DNA of 8,591 nucleotides from JBOGWP01 sp050693875 (GCA_050693875.1 JBOGWP010000051.1:1-8591), one strand, 5' to 3'. Positions 1 through 6,758 are shown, counted from the stretch's first letter. Translations and numbers: made by a program. Notes: a model not told the origin generated them from the letters alone.

Positions 1-1
1 A

Positions 2-304
2 ATCCTCGGTGGCCTGGCCGGGGTCGAGGCGACCGTCGACCGGGGAGCCCAGCTGGTCACGGCCCCCATCCCCGAGTCCGCCCTGCTGGGCGTCGCCGTC
101 CGGCGGCTCGACGAGGCGAACGTCTCACTGAGCCACCTGGAGCTCCGTCGCCCCAGCCTCGACGAGGTGTTTCTGACGTTGACCGGGCCGCCGGGTACCG
201 ACGGCAGGGTGGCGGAGGCGGCGAATGGAACCGACGGACAGGCGGGGGACGGAGTCGAGGGACGGTCGGCGGAGAGATCCAACGGACAAGGAGAAGGACG
301 ATGA
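2..304 (+). CDS. ABC exporter ATP-binding protein, DrrA-like, C-terminal fragment (5' end outside the window)
   Basis: Only the last 100 residues are present; the Walker and signature motifs lie upstream of the window. The visible part matches the accessory C-terminal region of daunorubicin-resistance (DrrA)-type ABC ATPases, ending in the typical RRPSLDEVFLTLTG motif. After it comes a hydrophilic tail of about 35 residues rich in Gly, Glu, Arg and Asn, longer than usual and probably disordered. The TGA stop (302-304) overlaps the ATG of the permease gene (301) as ATGA, so the two genes are translationally coupled and should form one exporter: this subunit hydrolyses ATP on the cytoplasmic face and the permease forms the channel. 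The substrate cannot be told from the sequence. The family call is firm because the motif, the frame and the permease neighbour agree. Confidence 0.85.
   Translation: MLGGLAGVEATVDRGAQLVTAPIPESALLGVAVRRLDEANVSLSHLELRRPSLDEVFLTLTGPPGTDGRVAEAANGTDGQAGDGVEGRSAERSNGQGEGR
288..293 (+). promoter_or_regulatory. Ribosome binding site of the ABC permease
   Basis: AAGGAG lies 7 nt before the ATG at 301, inside the end of the ATPase gene. It fixes the permease start at 301 rather than at the second ATG about 16 codons downstream, and it supports coupled translation. Confidence 0.7.
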
Positions 305-1100
305 GCGCAGCCACGGCGGATGTCGGCGCCTTTCGGCGCGGCGGATGGATGTCGGGGGTCGATCTTCTGATCCTTGCTCGGCGGAACCTGCTCCACATCC
401 GATCCGATCCGGAGCAGCTCGTCGGGATGACCGTCGAACCCTTATGTTCCTGCTGCTGTTCGTCTACGTCTTCGGGGGTGCCATCGCAGGCTCGAGCAAG
501 CGCTACCTGGAGTTCGCTCTCCCGGGCATCCTCGTGCAGGGCACGGTCTTCAGCGGCATCCAGACCGCCCTCGGGCTGAGCACGGACTTCGGGCGAGGAT
601 TGATCGACCGCTTCCGATCCCTTCCGATGTCCCGGTCGGCAGTGGTCGGAGGACGGGTCGCCGCCGACGGCCTCCGCGTCGTGTGGGGGACGATCGTCCT
701 GGGGGGATTCGGGGTGCTCCTCGGCTTCCGCTTCCACGGTTCCTTTCTGGAGGCCCTTGCCGCCTTTGCTCTCGTGATCGGCTTCGGCGTCGCAGTCTGC
801 TGGCCGATGGCCCTGATCGGCATGTCGCTCAAGACCGCGGAGTCGGTCCAGACGGCGGCATTCCTGATTGTGCTGCCCCTGACCTTCGCCAGCTCGGTCT
901 TCGCCCCGCCCCAGACGATGCCCGCGGGGCTGCGTGCCTTCGTCAAGGTGAACCCGATCACGGCGCTGGTCGACGCCACCCGCGCCCTGATGCTCGGGAC
1001 CCCCGCCGGGTCTTCGGTCTGGCGGTCGGTGGCATGGATCGCCGGCATCTTCCTCGTGTTCGTGCCGCTCGCGGTCGCGCGGTACCGGCGCAGGGCCTGA
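301..1100 (+). pseudogene. ABC-2 type transporter permease, DrrB-like, broken by a one-base frameshift
   Basis: Two frames together give one complete ABC-2 permease of about 266 residues, a normal length for the family. Residues 1-47 are read from the ATG at 301 and end in GMTVEP. The family then continues as LMFLLLFVYVFGG, but here that lies in the -1 frame, from 441 to the TGA at 1098-1100. Left alone, the first frame reads nonsense and stops at 577-579. One extra C in the CCC run at 439-441 would restore the whole protein. About six membrane segments can be seen after the cytoplasmic N-terminus, plus the family-typical SSVFAPPQTMP and VNPITALVDATRALM near the end. It would form the membrane channel for the ATPase encoded just upstream. 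The junction is not a canonical -1 slippery heptamer, so a sequencing or assembly error or a recent mutation is more likely than programmed frameshifting. Because the rest of the gene is intact, an error or a very recent lesion is favoured. Confidence 0.8.
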
Positions 1101-1110
1101 CCCTCGATGG

Positions 1111-1132
1111 CGCGCCGGGTGATCCCGGCGCG
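1111..1132 (+). terminator. Stem-loop terminator of the ABC exporter operon
   Basis: A perfect 9-bp inverted repeat, CGCGCCGGG / CCCGGCGCG with a TGAT loop, begins 10 nt after the permease stop. The following TGCTATCTT is only weakly T-rich, so termination may be imperfect or factor-assisted. The hairpin covers the ATG at 1107 that would otherwise open the next frame, which argues against that ATG as a start. Confidence 0.55.
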
Positions 1133-1135
1133 TGC

Positions 1136-1141
1136 TATCTT
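1136..1141 (+). promoter_or_regulatory. Possible -10 box for the Asp-box surface protein
   Basis: TATCTT fits the TANNNT -10 pattern and lies just after the terminator hairpin. A start near 1148 would give a leader of about 65 nt before the ATG at 1215. No good -35 box is visible at the usual spacing, so this is tentative. Confidence 0.25.
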
Positions 1142-1214
1142 GGCCGCCACCTTTCGTGCCTCGGCGGGGGGAAGCGTCGGCCAGGGGATGCACAGACGGC
1201 GAGGCAGGCTTTTG

Positions 1215-3500
1215 ATGCAGCGATCGTTTTGGGGTGGCGCGCCCGTCCAGGCAGGGCGCTACGCGCGGGCAGGCGTCGCAGCTGCGCTCGTCCTCGTCAT
1301 CGTGGGTGTCCTCGCAGCGGCCGCCGCCGGCGGACCGGTCCCCCCGAGCGGGACCGTCAGCCTTGCCGCTCCCGTCGCCGAATGGCAGGCAGACACCCCG
1401 ATCGGGCTGAACGTCTCGACCTTCCTCGGCACCCAGGTCTGCGAGCAGGATGCGGGTGCCCTTCCCGTCGCCAACGCCTGCGACGTGTTCGAGCTGGCCG
1501 TCGACCTTCCCGCCGACTACTGGACCACCCACAAGGGTGGGGTGAGGGTCGAGGTCACCTGGACCTCGGCCGACAACGACTTCGACCTCGTCGTCTTCCC
1601 AAAACCCAACCCGGGGGAGGCGCTCGGAGCCCCGGTTGCGAGCTCGGCGCAGGGCGGGACGGCGGAGGAGCACGTCCTGCTGCCACGGGCCCGGGGCAGC
1701 TATCTCGTGCGGGTCAACGCCTTTCTCGTCGTGGGCGACGGGTACCGCGGGCGGGCCGCCGTCTCGGAGCGGCCGGGGATCCCGGCGGTGAGCGGGGGGC
1801 TTGCGCAGACCCGGGCCAGCTCCGGGCCCTACCTGTCGTACTCCGAGCCGCACATCTCCATCGACCCGCTCGACGGAAACCACCTGGTCGCCGCCTCCAA
1901 GATGTACGACAACCTCGAGCGCTACCGGTTCAAGATCGGTACCTTCGTCACCTTCGACGGCGGGCGAAGCTGGACCGACAACGGCCAGCTTCCCGGGCAC
2001 CCGATGCAGCGCGGTGATGACGCCGGCTACGAGCTCACCAGTGACCCCTGGACTGCGTTCGACGACGAGGGCAACGCCTACGTGATGGTCCTCGATACCG
2101 ACGACGAGTCCGACTCGGTGACGGGGGCGGGCTGGGGCATGTCGCTGCACAAGTCGAGCGACGGCGGGCGCACCTGGTTCGGGCCGATCGCCATCCACCG
2201 CAATCGCGGGATTCAGAACCTGCTGCTCCTCGACGACAAGAACGCGCTGGCGGTCGACAACTACGGGCCGGACCGGGACGGGACCGCCGGGCGGATGTAT
2301 GGATGCTGGTCGCTCGACGCGCCACTCGCCAACGTCGCGATCCAGGTGGCCCGCTCGGCCGATGCCGGAATGACATGGCAGGACGCCGGGCCGATCTCGG
2401 GCCTCGAAAGAACCGTGATCGGATGCCAGATCGTGATCACCCCGCCGGCCGCGCCCGGCGAGCCCGGCGCCGTCCACGTGTTCTGGCTCAACTTCAGCGA
2501 TCCCTCCATCCGGATGGCGACGTCGACGAACGGCGGGATCACCTTCTCCGGCCCCACCACCGTGCAGCGCATCTCGCCGATCCCCCGGGTGTTCCCCAAC
2601 TCGGGCTTCCGGAACCTCTCGCTGCCCACCGGTGGGGTGGACCCCCGCACCGGCGCGCTGTACGTTGCCTGGGCCGACGAGCACGCCACGGTTCCCGGCG
2701 CTCCGTGCTTCGACGCCGACACGCCCGGCCAGGTCTGCGACGCCGACATCCTCCTCACCCGGTCGCTCGACGGGGGCACCTCCTGGAGCGATCCGGTGCG
2801 GGTCAACCAGGACCCGATCGGCGGCGGTCGGGACCAGTTCCAGCCGGCCCTCGCGGTCACCCCCTCGGGCCAGCTGAACATGATGTGGTTCGACCGGCGC
2901 AACGATGCCGGGAACTTCTACATCGACACCTTCTTCGCCCGCTCGAACGACGGGGGGACGAGCTGGCGCGAGACGCGAGTGTCACGGTCGATGTGGGACC
3001 CGTCGATCAATCCGCCGATCTCGTCCTCGGGTGAGTTCATCGGGGACTACCAGGGGATCGTGGCCGACGACTCGGTCGCGATTCCCTTCTGGCAGGACAC
3101 CTCCCTGGCCAACCTCGCGCCGAGCGATCCGCGCTACTCCCCGTACCAGCAGGTGTTCTCGGCGAGGATCCCCAACACCGCCGAGTTCGGGGGGGCCGGA
3201 GCGGCGGCGGCACGCGCCGCGGTCCAGGTGCCCAACCCGCCCGGCGCGCTGCCCGCCGAGGCGCCGCGGGATCCGAAGAGCATCGTGCGGGAGGGGTCGA
3301 AGGCGCTGAACCAGGCGGGCATCGTGACGAAGAAGCTCCCGTTCCGGACCAAGGGCGGCGGAGGCGAGGCGCTTGCGGATCTTCCCCCATGGGGACGCCG
3401 CGCGCCTCCGATGGCTGCGCTCGCCGCTGCCGGCGTCTTGCTCGTCGCCACAGCGGCTGCGGTGGGGCTGCGCCTCCGCTCGCTCCTCAACGGCGGCTGA
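1215..3500 (+). CDS. Exported, membrane-anchored Asp-box (BNR) repeat protein, sialidase-like beta-propeller
   Basis: Predicted 761 residues from the ATG at 1215. This start was chosen because a basic N-terminus then precedes a hydrophobic segment (residues about 19-38), as in a signal peptide, and because GAGGCAGG lies just upstream; the ATG at 1188 is an alternative. Residues about 45-190 form a beta-rich domain with a possible disulfide (C76, C89). Six Asp-box-like motifs follow, with their Asp or Asn at about 248, 316, 383, 439, 519 and 579 (e.g. FDGGRSW, SDGGRTW, LDGGTSW, NDGGTSW), which marks a sialidase-type beta-propeller. A linker rich in Ala, Pro and Gly leads to a C-terminal membrane segment (about 733-754) with a short basic tail, so the protein is probably displayed outside the cell and anchored at its end. 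No FRIP-type motif is seen before the Asp boxes and the catalytic Arg triad cannot be assigned, so enzyme activity is unproven; a binding or scaffold role is equally possible. The gene is probably monocistronic, as a terminator lies before it and a minus-strand gene remnant after it. Confidence 0.85.
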   Translation: MQRSFWGGAPVQAGRYARAGVAAALVLVIVGVLAAAAAGGPVPPSGTVSLAAPVAEWQADTPIGLNVSTFLGTQVCEQDAGALPVANACDVFELAVDLPADYWTTHKGGVRVEVTWTSADNDFDLVVFPKPNPGEALGAPVASSAQGGTAEEHVLLPRARGSYLVRVNAFLVVGDGYRGRAAVSERPGIPAVSGGLAQTRASSGPYLSYSEPHISIDPLDGNHLVAASKMYDNLERYRFKIGTFVTFDGGRSWTDNGQLPGHPMQRGDDAGYELTSDPWTAFDDEGNAYVMVLDTDDESDSVTGAGWGMSLHKSSDGGRTWFGPIAIHRNRGIQNLLLLDDKNALAVDNYGPDRDGTAGRMYGCWSLDAPLANVAIQVARSADAGMTWQDAGPISGLERTVIGCQIVITPPAAPGEPGAVHVFWLNFSDPSIRMATSTNGGITFSGPTTVQRISPIPRVFPNSGFRNLSLPTGGVDPRTGALYVAWADEHATVPGAPCFDADTPGQVCDADILLTRSLDGGTSWSDPVRVNQDPIGGGRDQFQPALAVTPSGQLNMMWFDRRNDAGNFYIDTFFARSNDGGTSWRETRVSRSMWDPSINPPISSSGEFIGDYQGIVADDSVAIPFWQDTSLANLAPSDPRYSPYQQVFSARIPNTAEFGGAGAAAARAAVQVPNPPGALPAEAPRDPKSIVREGSKALNQAGIVTKKLPFRTKGGGGEALADLPPWGRRAPPMAALAAAGVLLVATAAAVGLRLRSLLNGG

Positions 3501-3517
3501 TCCTCCCGCTCACCCGC

Positions 3518-3836
3518 CGGCTCGACCACCGATGGAGCCGCGGTCGAAGCCCACACGGAGAGCGGCTCGCCCTCGCGCCATCCCTGGTGCTTCGCCGCGA
3601 GCGCCCGCCGTGCTCGGGGTTCCTCCTCCGGGTCCTCGACCAGCCTGGCCGTGGCGTGTCGAACCTCCCGCGCGACGCGGACCTGGACCGCGGGATCGGC
3701 CCGGATGTTGCGCACCCAGTCGGTCCCGAGCCCCGACACGATGTAGAGCGTCTGGCTGCTGCCCCGTCCTGGGGCCGCGGGTGGTCACGTAGCAGAAGTC
3801 CTCGGCGGCGGCGTCAAGCGGCCAGTTGTCGGGCAT
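3518..3836 (-). pseudogene. Remnant of an F420-dependent nitroreductase / quinone reductase family gene (PF04075-like)
   Basis: Read on the minus strand from the ATG at 3836, the first frame gives MPDNWPLDAAAEDFCYVTTRGPRTG, the usual opening of deazaflavin-dependent nitroreductase-family proteins. The family then continues in another frame as QTLYIVSGLG, then DWVRNIRADPAVQVRV, then DPEEEPRARRALAAKHQGW and WASTAAP. Between the two parts (about 3755-3770) some 10-15 residues of the usual sequence are missing and the frame changes, so a deletion of a length not divisible by three is likely. The second frame has no stop where the family ends (near 3518) and would run on antisense through the sialidase-like gene to 3134. 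Total conserved length is about 105 residues against roughly 140 in intact members. Intact relatives reduce quinones or other substrates with reduced F420. Two lesions make a pseudogene the best reading; sequencing error alone does not explain the missing block. Confidence 0.65.
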
Positions 3837-3842
3837 CCGCCC

Positions 3843-3848
3843 AGTGTA
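3843..3848 (-). promoter_or_regulatory. -10 box of the nitroreductase remnant, leaderless type
   Basis: On the minus strand TACACT lies 6 nt before the ATG at 3836. That spacing puts the transcription start at or next to the A of the start codon, as in a leaderless transcript. No Shine-Dalgarno sequence fits in between. No clear -35 box is visible. Confidence 0.4.
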
Positions 3849-3870
3849 CGGAGGGGCCCTCATCGCTGGG

Positions 3871-3876
3871 GATAAT
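3871..3876 (+). promoter_or_regulatory. -10 box of the nuclease-polymerase fusion gene, possibly leaderless
   Basis: GATAAT is close to the TATAAT consensus. It ends 7 nt before an in-frame GTG at 3884, so transcription could start at that GTG. If so, the ATG at 3875, which overlaps the box, is not the start and the protein begins three residues later. It is back to back with the minus-strand box at 3843-3848, giving a compact divergent promoter region. No strong -35 box is seen. Confidence 0.4.
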
Positions 3877-5704
3877 GGCGGGGGTGCGCTGGGTGCGTTT
3901 CGGTGTCGCGGGTATCGACCCCACCGACCTCGAGTGGTCGGTCCGGGCGCACATCGACGCGGGCTATGCCGCCTGCGAGGTGCAGTTCGTCAAGGAGTTC
4001 ACGCTGAAGGAGCCGGAGGCACGCCGGCTCGGTGAGATCGCCCGCGATGCCGGCCTGGCGCTCTCGGTGCACGCCCCGTACTTCGCCCAGCTGACCACAC
4101 CCGAGGCCGATCGCCTCAAGAACCATCTCGGTGCACTCCATCACGCCTGCCACCTGGCCCACCTGATGGGAGCGCGGGTCGTCGTGTGCCATCCGGGATC
4201 GAACCGCGGCGAGCCGGAGGACGTGTTCGACCGCGTCGACCGGGCCCTGGCGATGCTGGGGCCGCGCATCGCGGAGTTCGCCCCCGTCAAGGTCGGCCTG
4301 GAGACCCCCGGCCGTATCTCGCAGTTCGGATCGTTGGGCGACATCGCGCTGCTCTGCGAGCGTCATCCCTTCGCCACCCCGGTGGTCGACTTCGCCCATC
4401 TCCATGCGGTCTCGGGTGGATCGCTCACCAGCCGGGCGGCGTTCGAGGCTCTCTTCGGCTACATCACCGAGCGGTTCACCCTTCAGAACTTGCTGCCGCT
4501 GCACTGCCACTTCACCGACAACCGCTTCGGCCCCGCCGGCGAGATCACCCACGTCCCGTACGGCGAGGGGAGCCTCCGCGTCGGCCCCCTCGCCGAGGGG
4601 GCCGCCCCCTACGACCTCGCGCTCAACATCGTGTCCGAGGAGCGGTGGGTGGAGTCGCACGCCGCGATCCTCGACGAGCTTCGCCGCTCGGGGGCGGCGC
4701 TGGTCGCCCCCGGGGGCCGGGAGCCCGAGCGGCCCCAGCCCGGCCTGGTCTCGTACCCCGACCCGCTCCCGATCGAGCCGCGGGGGCCGGCGCACTACCT
4801 GCGGCGAGGACGCCGAGAGGTGCGGATCACCAACGTCGACAAGGTGCTGTTCCCCGACGAGGGGTACACGAAGGGGGACCTCCTCGGCTACTACTTCAAC
4901 GTCGCCCCGCTGATGCTGCCCTTCCTCACCGACCGTCCCCTGGTCATGCAGCGGATCCCGGACGGAATCTACGGCGAGGCGTTCTACGAGAAGCAGGCGC
5001 CGAAAGGACGGCCGGAATGGGTCCGCACCGTCCCGGTCCCGTCCGACGGCGGCCGCCGCACCATCGACTTCGTCGTTGCCGACGATCCCACGACGCTGGT
5101 GTGGCTGGCGCAGATCGCGTCGGTCGAGTGCCACGCCTGGACGAGCACCTGGCCCGACCTCGATCAGCCCGATTTTGCCGTGCTCGACCTCGACCCCCAC
5201 GAGCCGATCACCTTCGACGACGTGCGCGCGGTCGGCCGGCTCGTGAAGGTGGTCCTCGATCGCCTCGGGCTCACCGGCTTTCCCAAAACCTCCGGGGGGG
5301 CCGGCCTGCAGGTCTTCATCCCGCTCACCACTGGCCACTCCTATCCCGAGGTGCGCCGGTTCTGCTCGTCGGTGGGGGAGCTTCTCCGGGCGGCCTACCC
5401 CGAGCGGGTCACGCTCGAGCCCTCGAAGCCGAAGCGGGCAGGGAAGGTGTTCGTCGACGCCAATCAGAACTCCTTCGGCAAGACGCTGGTCGCCCCCTAT
5501 TCGGTGCGGCCCTATCCGGGCGCCCCGGTCTCGATGCCGTTGCGATGGGAGGAGCTCGACGAGGACTTCCTGCCCGAGATGTTCACGATCGCCACGGCCT
5601 TCGATCGCCTTGCGACGACCGGCGACCTGTTCGCCAGGGCGCTGACGAGCCGCCAGGACCTGCACCGTGCCATGGCGCATCTCGACGCCGGGTCGGAGCG
5701 CTGA
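3875..5704 (+). CDS. Fusion of an endonuclease IV-like TIM-barrel nuclease with a LigD-type primase-polymerase domain
   Basis: Predicted 609 residues from the ATG at 3875; an in-frame GTG at 3884 is an alternative start. The frame stays open upstream to 3389, but that stretch is antisense to the nitroreductase remnant and has no family signal. Residues 1 to about 275 resemble AP endonuclease IV: HAPY (H66), CHPG (H106), LETP (E143), VVDFAH (D172, H175), HFTD (H212), H226 before PYGEG, and E255/E256. These match most of the nine metal ligands of E. coli Nfo; the usual Asp two residues before the HxxxGxG histidine is missing, with E223 nearby. A Pro/Arg-rich linker (about 275-315) leads to a LigD polymerase domain (about 316-595). 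This shows ITNVDKVLFP, GEAFYEKQAPKG, VECHAW (H420), the catalytic DLD (D438, D440), KTSGGAGLQVF (471-481), VFVDANQN (D528) and KTLVAPYS. There is no ligase domain and no Ku gene in view. Likely role: cleaning abasic or blocked ends and gap filling in non-homologous end joining or base-excision repair, inferred from the two domains. trpD follows after 25 nt. Confidence 0.9.
   Translation: MAGVRWVRFGVAGIDPTDLEWSVRAHIDAGYAACEVQFVKEFTLKEPEARRLGEIARDAGLALSVHAPYFAQLTTPEADRLKNHLGALHHACHLAHLMGARVVVCHPGSNRGEPEDVFDRVDRALAMLGPRIAEFAPVKVGLETPGRISQFGSLGDIALLCERHPFATPVVDFAHLHAVSGGSLTSRAAFEALFGYITERFTLQNLLPLHCHFTDNRFGPAGEITHVPYGEGSLRVGPLAEGAAPYDLALNIVSEERWVESHAAILDELRRSGAALVAPGGREPERPQPGLVSYPDPLPIEPRGPAHYLRRGRREVRITNVDKVLFPDEGYTKGDLLGYYFNVAPLMLPFLTDRPLVMQRIPDGIYGEAFYEKQAPKGRPEWVRTVPVPSDGGRRTIDFVVADDPTTLVWLAQIASVECHAWTSTWPDLDQPDFAVLDLDPHEPITFDDVRAVGRLVKVVLDRLGLTGFPKTSGGAGLQVFIPLTTGHSYPEVRRFCSSVGELLRAAYPERVTLEPSKPKRAGKVFVDANQNSFGKTLVAPYSVRPYPGAPVSMPLRWEELDEDFLPEMFTIATAFDRLATTGDLFARALTSRQDLHRAMAHLDAGSER
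4582..4604. other. Strong hairpin inside the fusion gene
   Basis: A perfect 10-bp inverted repeat, CGGCCCCCTC / GAGGGGGCCG around a GCC loop, lies near the end of the nuclease domain, where it encodes part of RVGPLAEGA. The residues are ordinary for the protein, so this may be chance in GC-rich DNA or a structure affecting translation or mRNA decay. Confidence 0.4.
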
Positions 5705-5714
5705 CACCCGCGCG

Positions 5715-5720
5715 TACAAT
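5715..5720 (+). promoter_or_regulatory. -10 box of trpD, possibly leaderless
   Basis: TACAAT lies 9 nt before the GTG at 5730, in the short gap after the fusion gene. The gap holds no Shine-Dalgarno sequence before that GTG, which fits a leaderless transcript. trpD could therefore be expressed from its own promoter as well as by read-through. No good -35 box is visible. Confidence 0.4.
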
Positions 5721-5729
5721 GCCCTCACC

Positions 5730-6758
5730 GTGACCGATCTCGCCTGGCCGCAGGTGCTCTCGACGCTCATCGCGGGCACCGCGCTCTCCTCCGACGAGGC
5801 GGGCTGGGCGATGGAGCGGATCATGTCTGGGGAGGCAACGCCGGCCCAGATCGCGGCCTTCGTCACGGCACTGCGAGCGAAGGGCGAGACCGTGGACGAG
5901 GTGCTCGGTCTCGTGACGACGATGCGACGATTCGCCCAGCGCGTCGAGGTCGACGGGTCTCTTGTCGACACCTGCGGGACGGGAGGGGACCGCGCGGGGA
6001 CCATCAACGTGTCGACGATCGCCGCGCTTGTCGCGGCCGGAGCCGGCGCACACGTCGCCAAGCACGGCAATCGGGCTGCCTCCAGCAAGTGCGGTTCCGC
6101 CGACCTCCTGGAGGCACTGGGAGTCCGCATCGACCTCCCGCCCCCGGGCGTCGCCGCCTGCATCGGCGAGGCAGGAATCGGATTCTGCTTCGCTCCGGTC
6201 TTCCACCCGTCGATGCGCCATGCGGCCGCGACGCGCCGCGAGCTCGGGGTTCCCACGATCTTCAACTTCCTCGGACCGCTGACGAACCCGGCGGGCGCTG
6301 CGCACCAGGCCCTGGGCGTCTCCGATCCGGCGATGGCTCCGAAGATGATCGAGGTCTTGCGGCGCCTGGGCAGCGAGCACGTGCTTGTCTTTCGCGGAGC
6401 AGACGGGCTCGACGAGCTCACCACCACCGGGCCTTCGAACGTGTGGGAGCTGCGGGAGGGCCGCATCTCCGAGTCCGTCCTCGACCCGGCCGACCTCGGC
6501 ATCGATCGAGCGGCTCCCGAGGCATTGCGCGGCGGAGAGCCCGCGGAGAACGCCACGATTGCCGTCGAGGTGCTCTCCGGGGCCTCGGGACCGGCCCGCG
6601 ATGTCGTGCTCGTCAACGCCGCGGCGGCAATCGTCGCCGCCGATCTCACTGGGGACCTGGGCGAGGCGATGGAGCGTGCTGCCGACGCGATCGACTCGGG
6701 GCGTGCCTGTGCTGCCCTCGATCGTCTCGTCGAGGTATCGAACGCGTTCGCGGGCTGA
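5730..6758 (+). CDS. trpD: Anthranilate phosphoribosyltransferase
   Basis: The product transfers the phosphoribosyl group of PRPP to anthranilate, the second step from chorismate to tryptophan, in the cytoplasm. It has 342 residues, the usual length. The GTG at 5730 was chosen because the protein then starts VTDLAWPQVL, aligned with family N-termini, and because a -10 box lies just upstream; the earlier in-frame ATG at 5667 lies within the previous gene. Visible family motifs are the N-terminal helical block with IMSGEATPAQIAAF, the PRPP-binding CGTGGD (G83-D87) followed by NVST, KHGNRAASS (from K111) with CGSADLLEALGV, then HPSMR and TIFNFLGPLTNPAG for anthranilate and substrate binding. All are intact, so the enzyme should be active. 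No other trp genes are in the window, so it is split from the rest of the pathway here. It converges on the DUF1326 gene with only 15 nt between stops. Confidence 0.96.
   Translation: MTDLAWPQVLSTLIAGTALSSDEAGWAMERIMSGEATPAQIAAFVTALRAKGETVDEVLGLVTTMRRFAQRVEVDGSLVDTCGTGGDRAGTINVSTIAALVAAGAGAHVAKHGNRAASSKCGSADLLEALGVRIDLPPPGVAACIGEAGIGFCFAPVFHPSMRHAAATRRELGVPTIFNFLGPLTNPAGAAHQALGVSDPAMAPKMIEVLRRLGSEHVLVFRGADGLDELTTTGPSNVWELREGRISESVLDPADLGIDRAAPEALRGGEPAENATIAVEVLSGASGPARDVVLVNAAAAIVAADLTGDLGEAMERAADAIDSGRACAALDRLVEVSNAFAG

Noticed and set aside
439..445. Programmed -1 frameshift in the permease
   Set aside because: The sequence around the junction does not fit the X XXY YYZ slippery pattern and no downstream stimulatory structure was evident, so an indel is simpler.
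1107..1214. N-terminal extension of the Asp-box protein to the ATG at 1107
   Set aside because: The ATG abuts a strong terminator hairpin, has no ribosome binding site, and would put about 36 Arg/Ala-rich residues before the signal peptide.
683..2017. Plus-strand frame of 444 codons spanning the permease end and the surface-protein start
   Set aside because: Arg-rich shadow translation crossing a terminator hairpin and two better-supported genes in other frames.
57..2684. Minus-strand open frame of 875 codons antisense to the exporter and the sialidase-like gene
   Set aside because: It is opposite genes with clear family motifs, has low-complexity Arg/Pro/Gly/Asp composition, no domain signal, and crosses several unrelated genes. 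Such frames arise from G/C third-position bias.
3389..3874. N-terminal extension of the fusion protein upstream of 3875
   Set aside because: The added frame is antisense to the nitroreductase remnant, has no family similarity, and lies upstream of a good -10 box.
3860..6649. Minus-strand open frame of 929 codons antisense to the fusion gene and trpD
   Set aside because: Same reason: it mirrors two well-supported genes and its translation has no recognisable motif.
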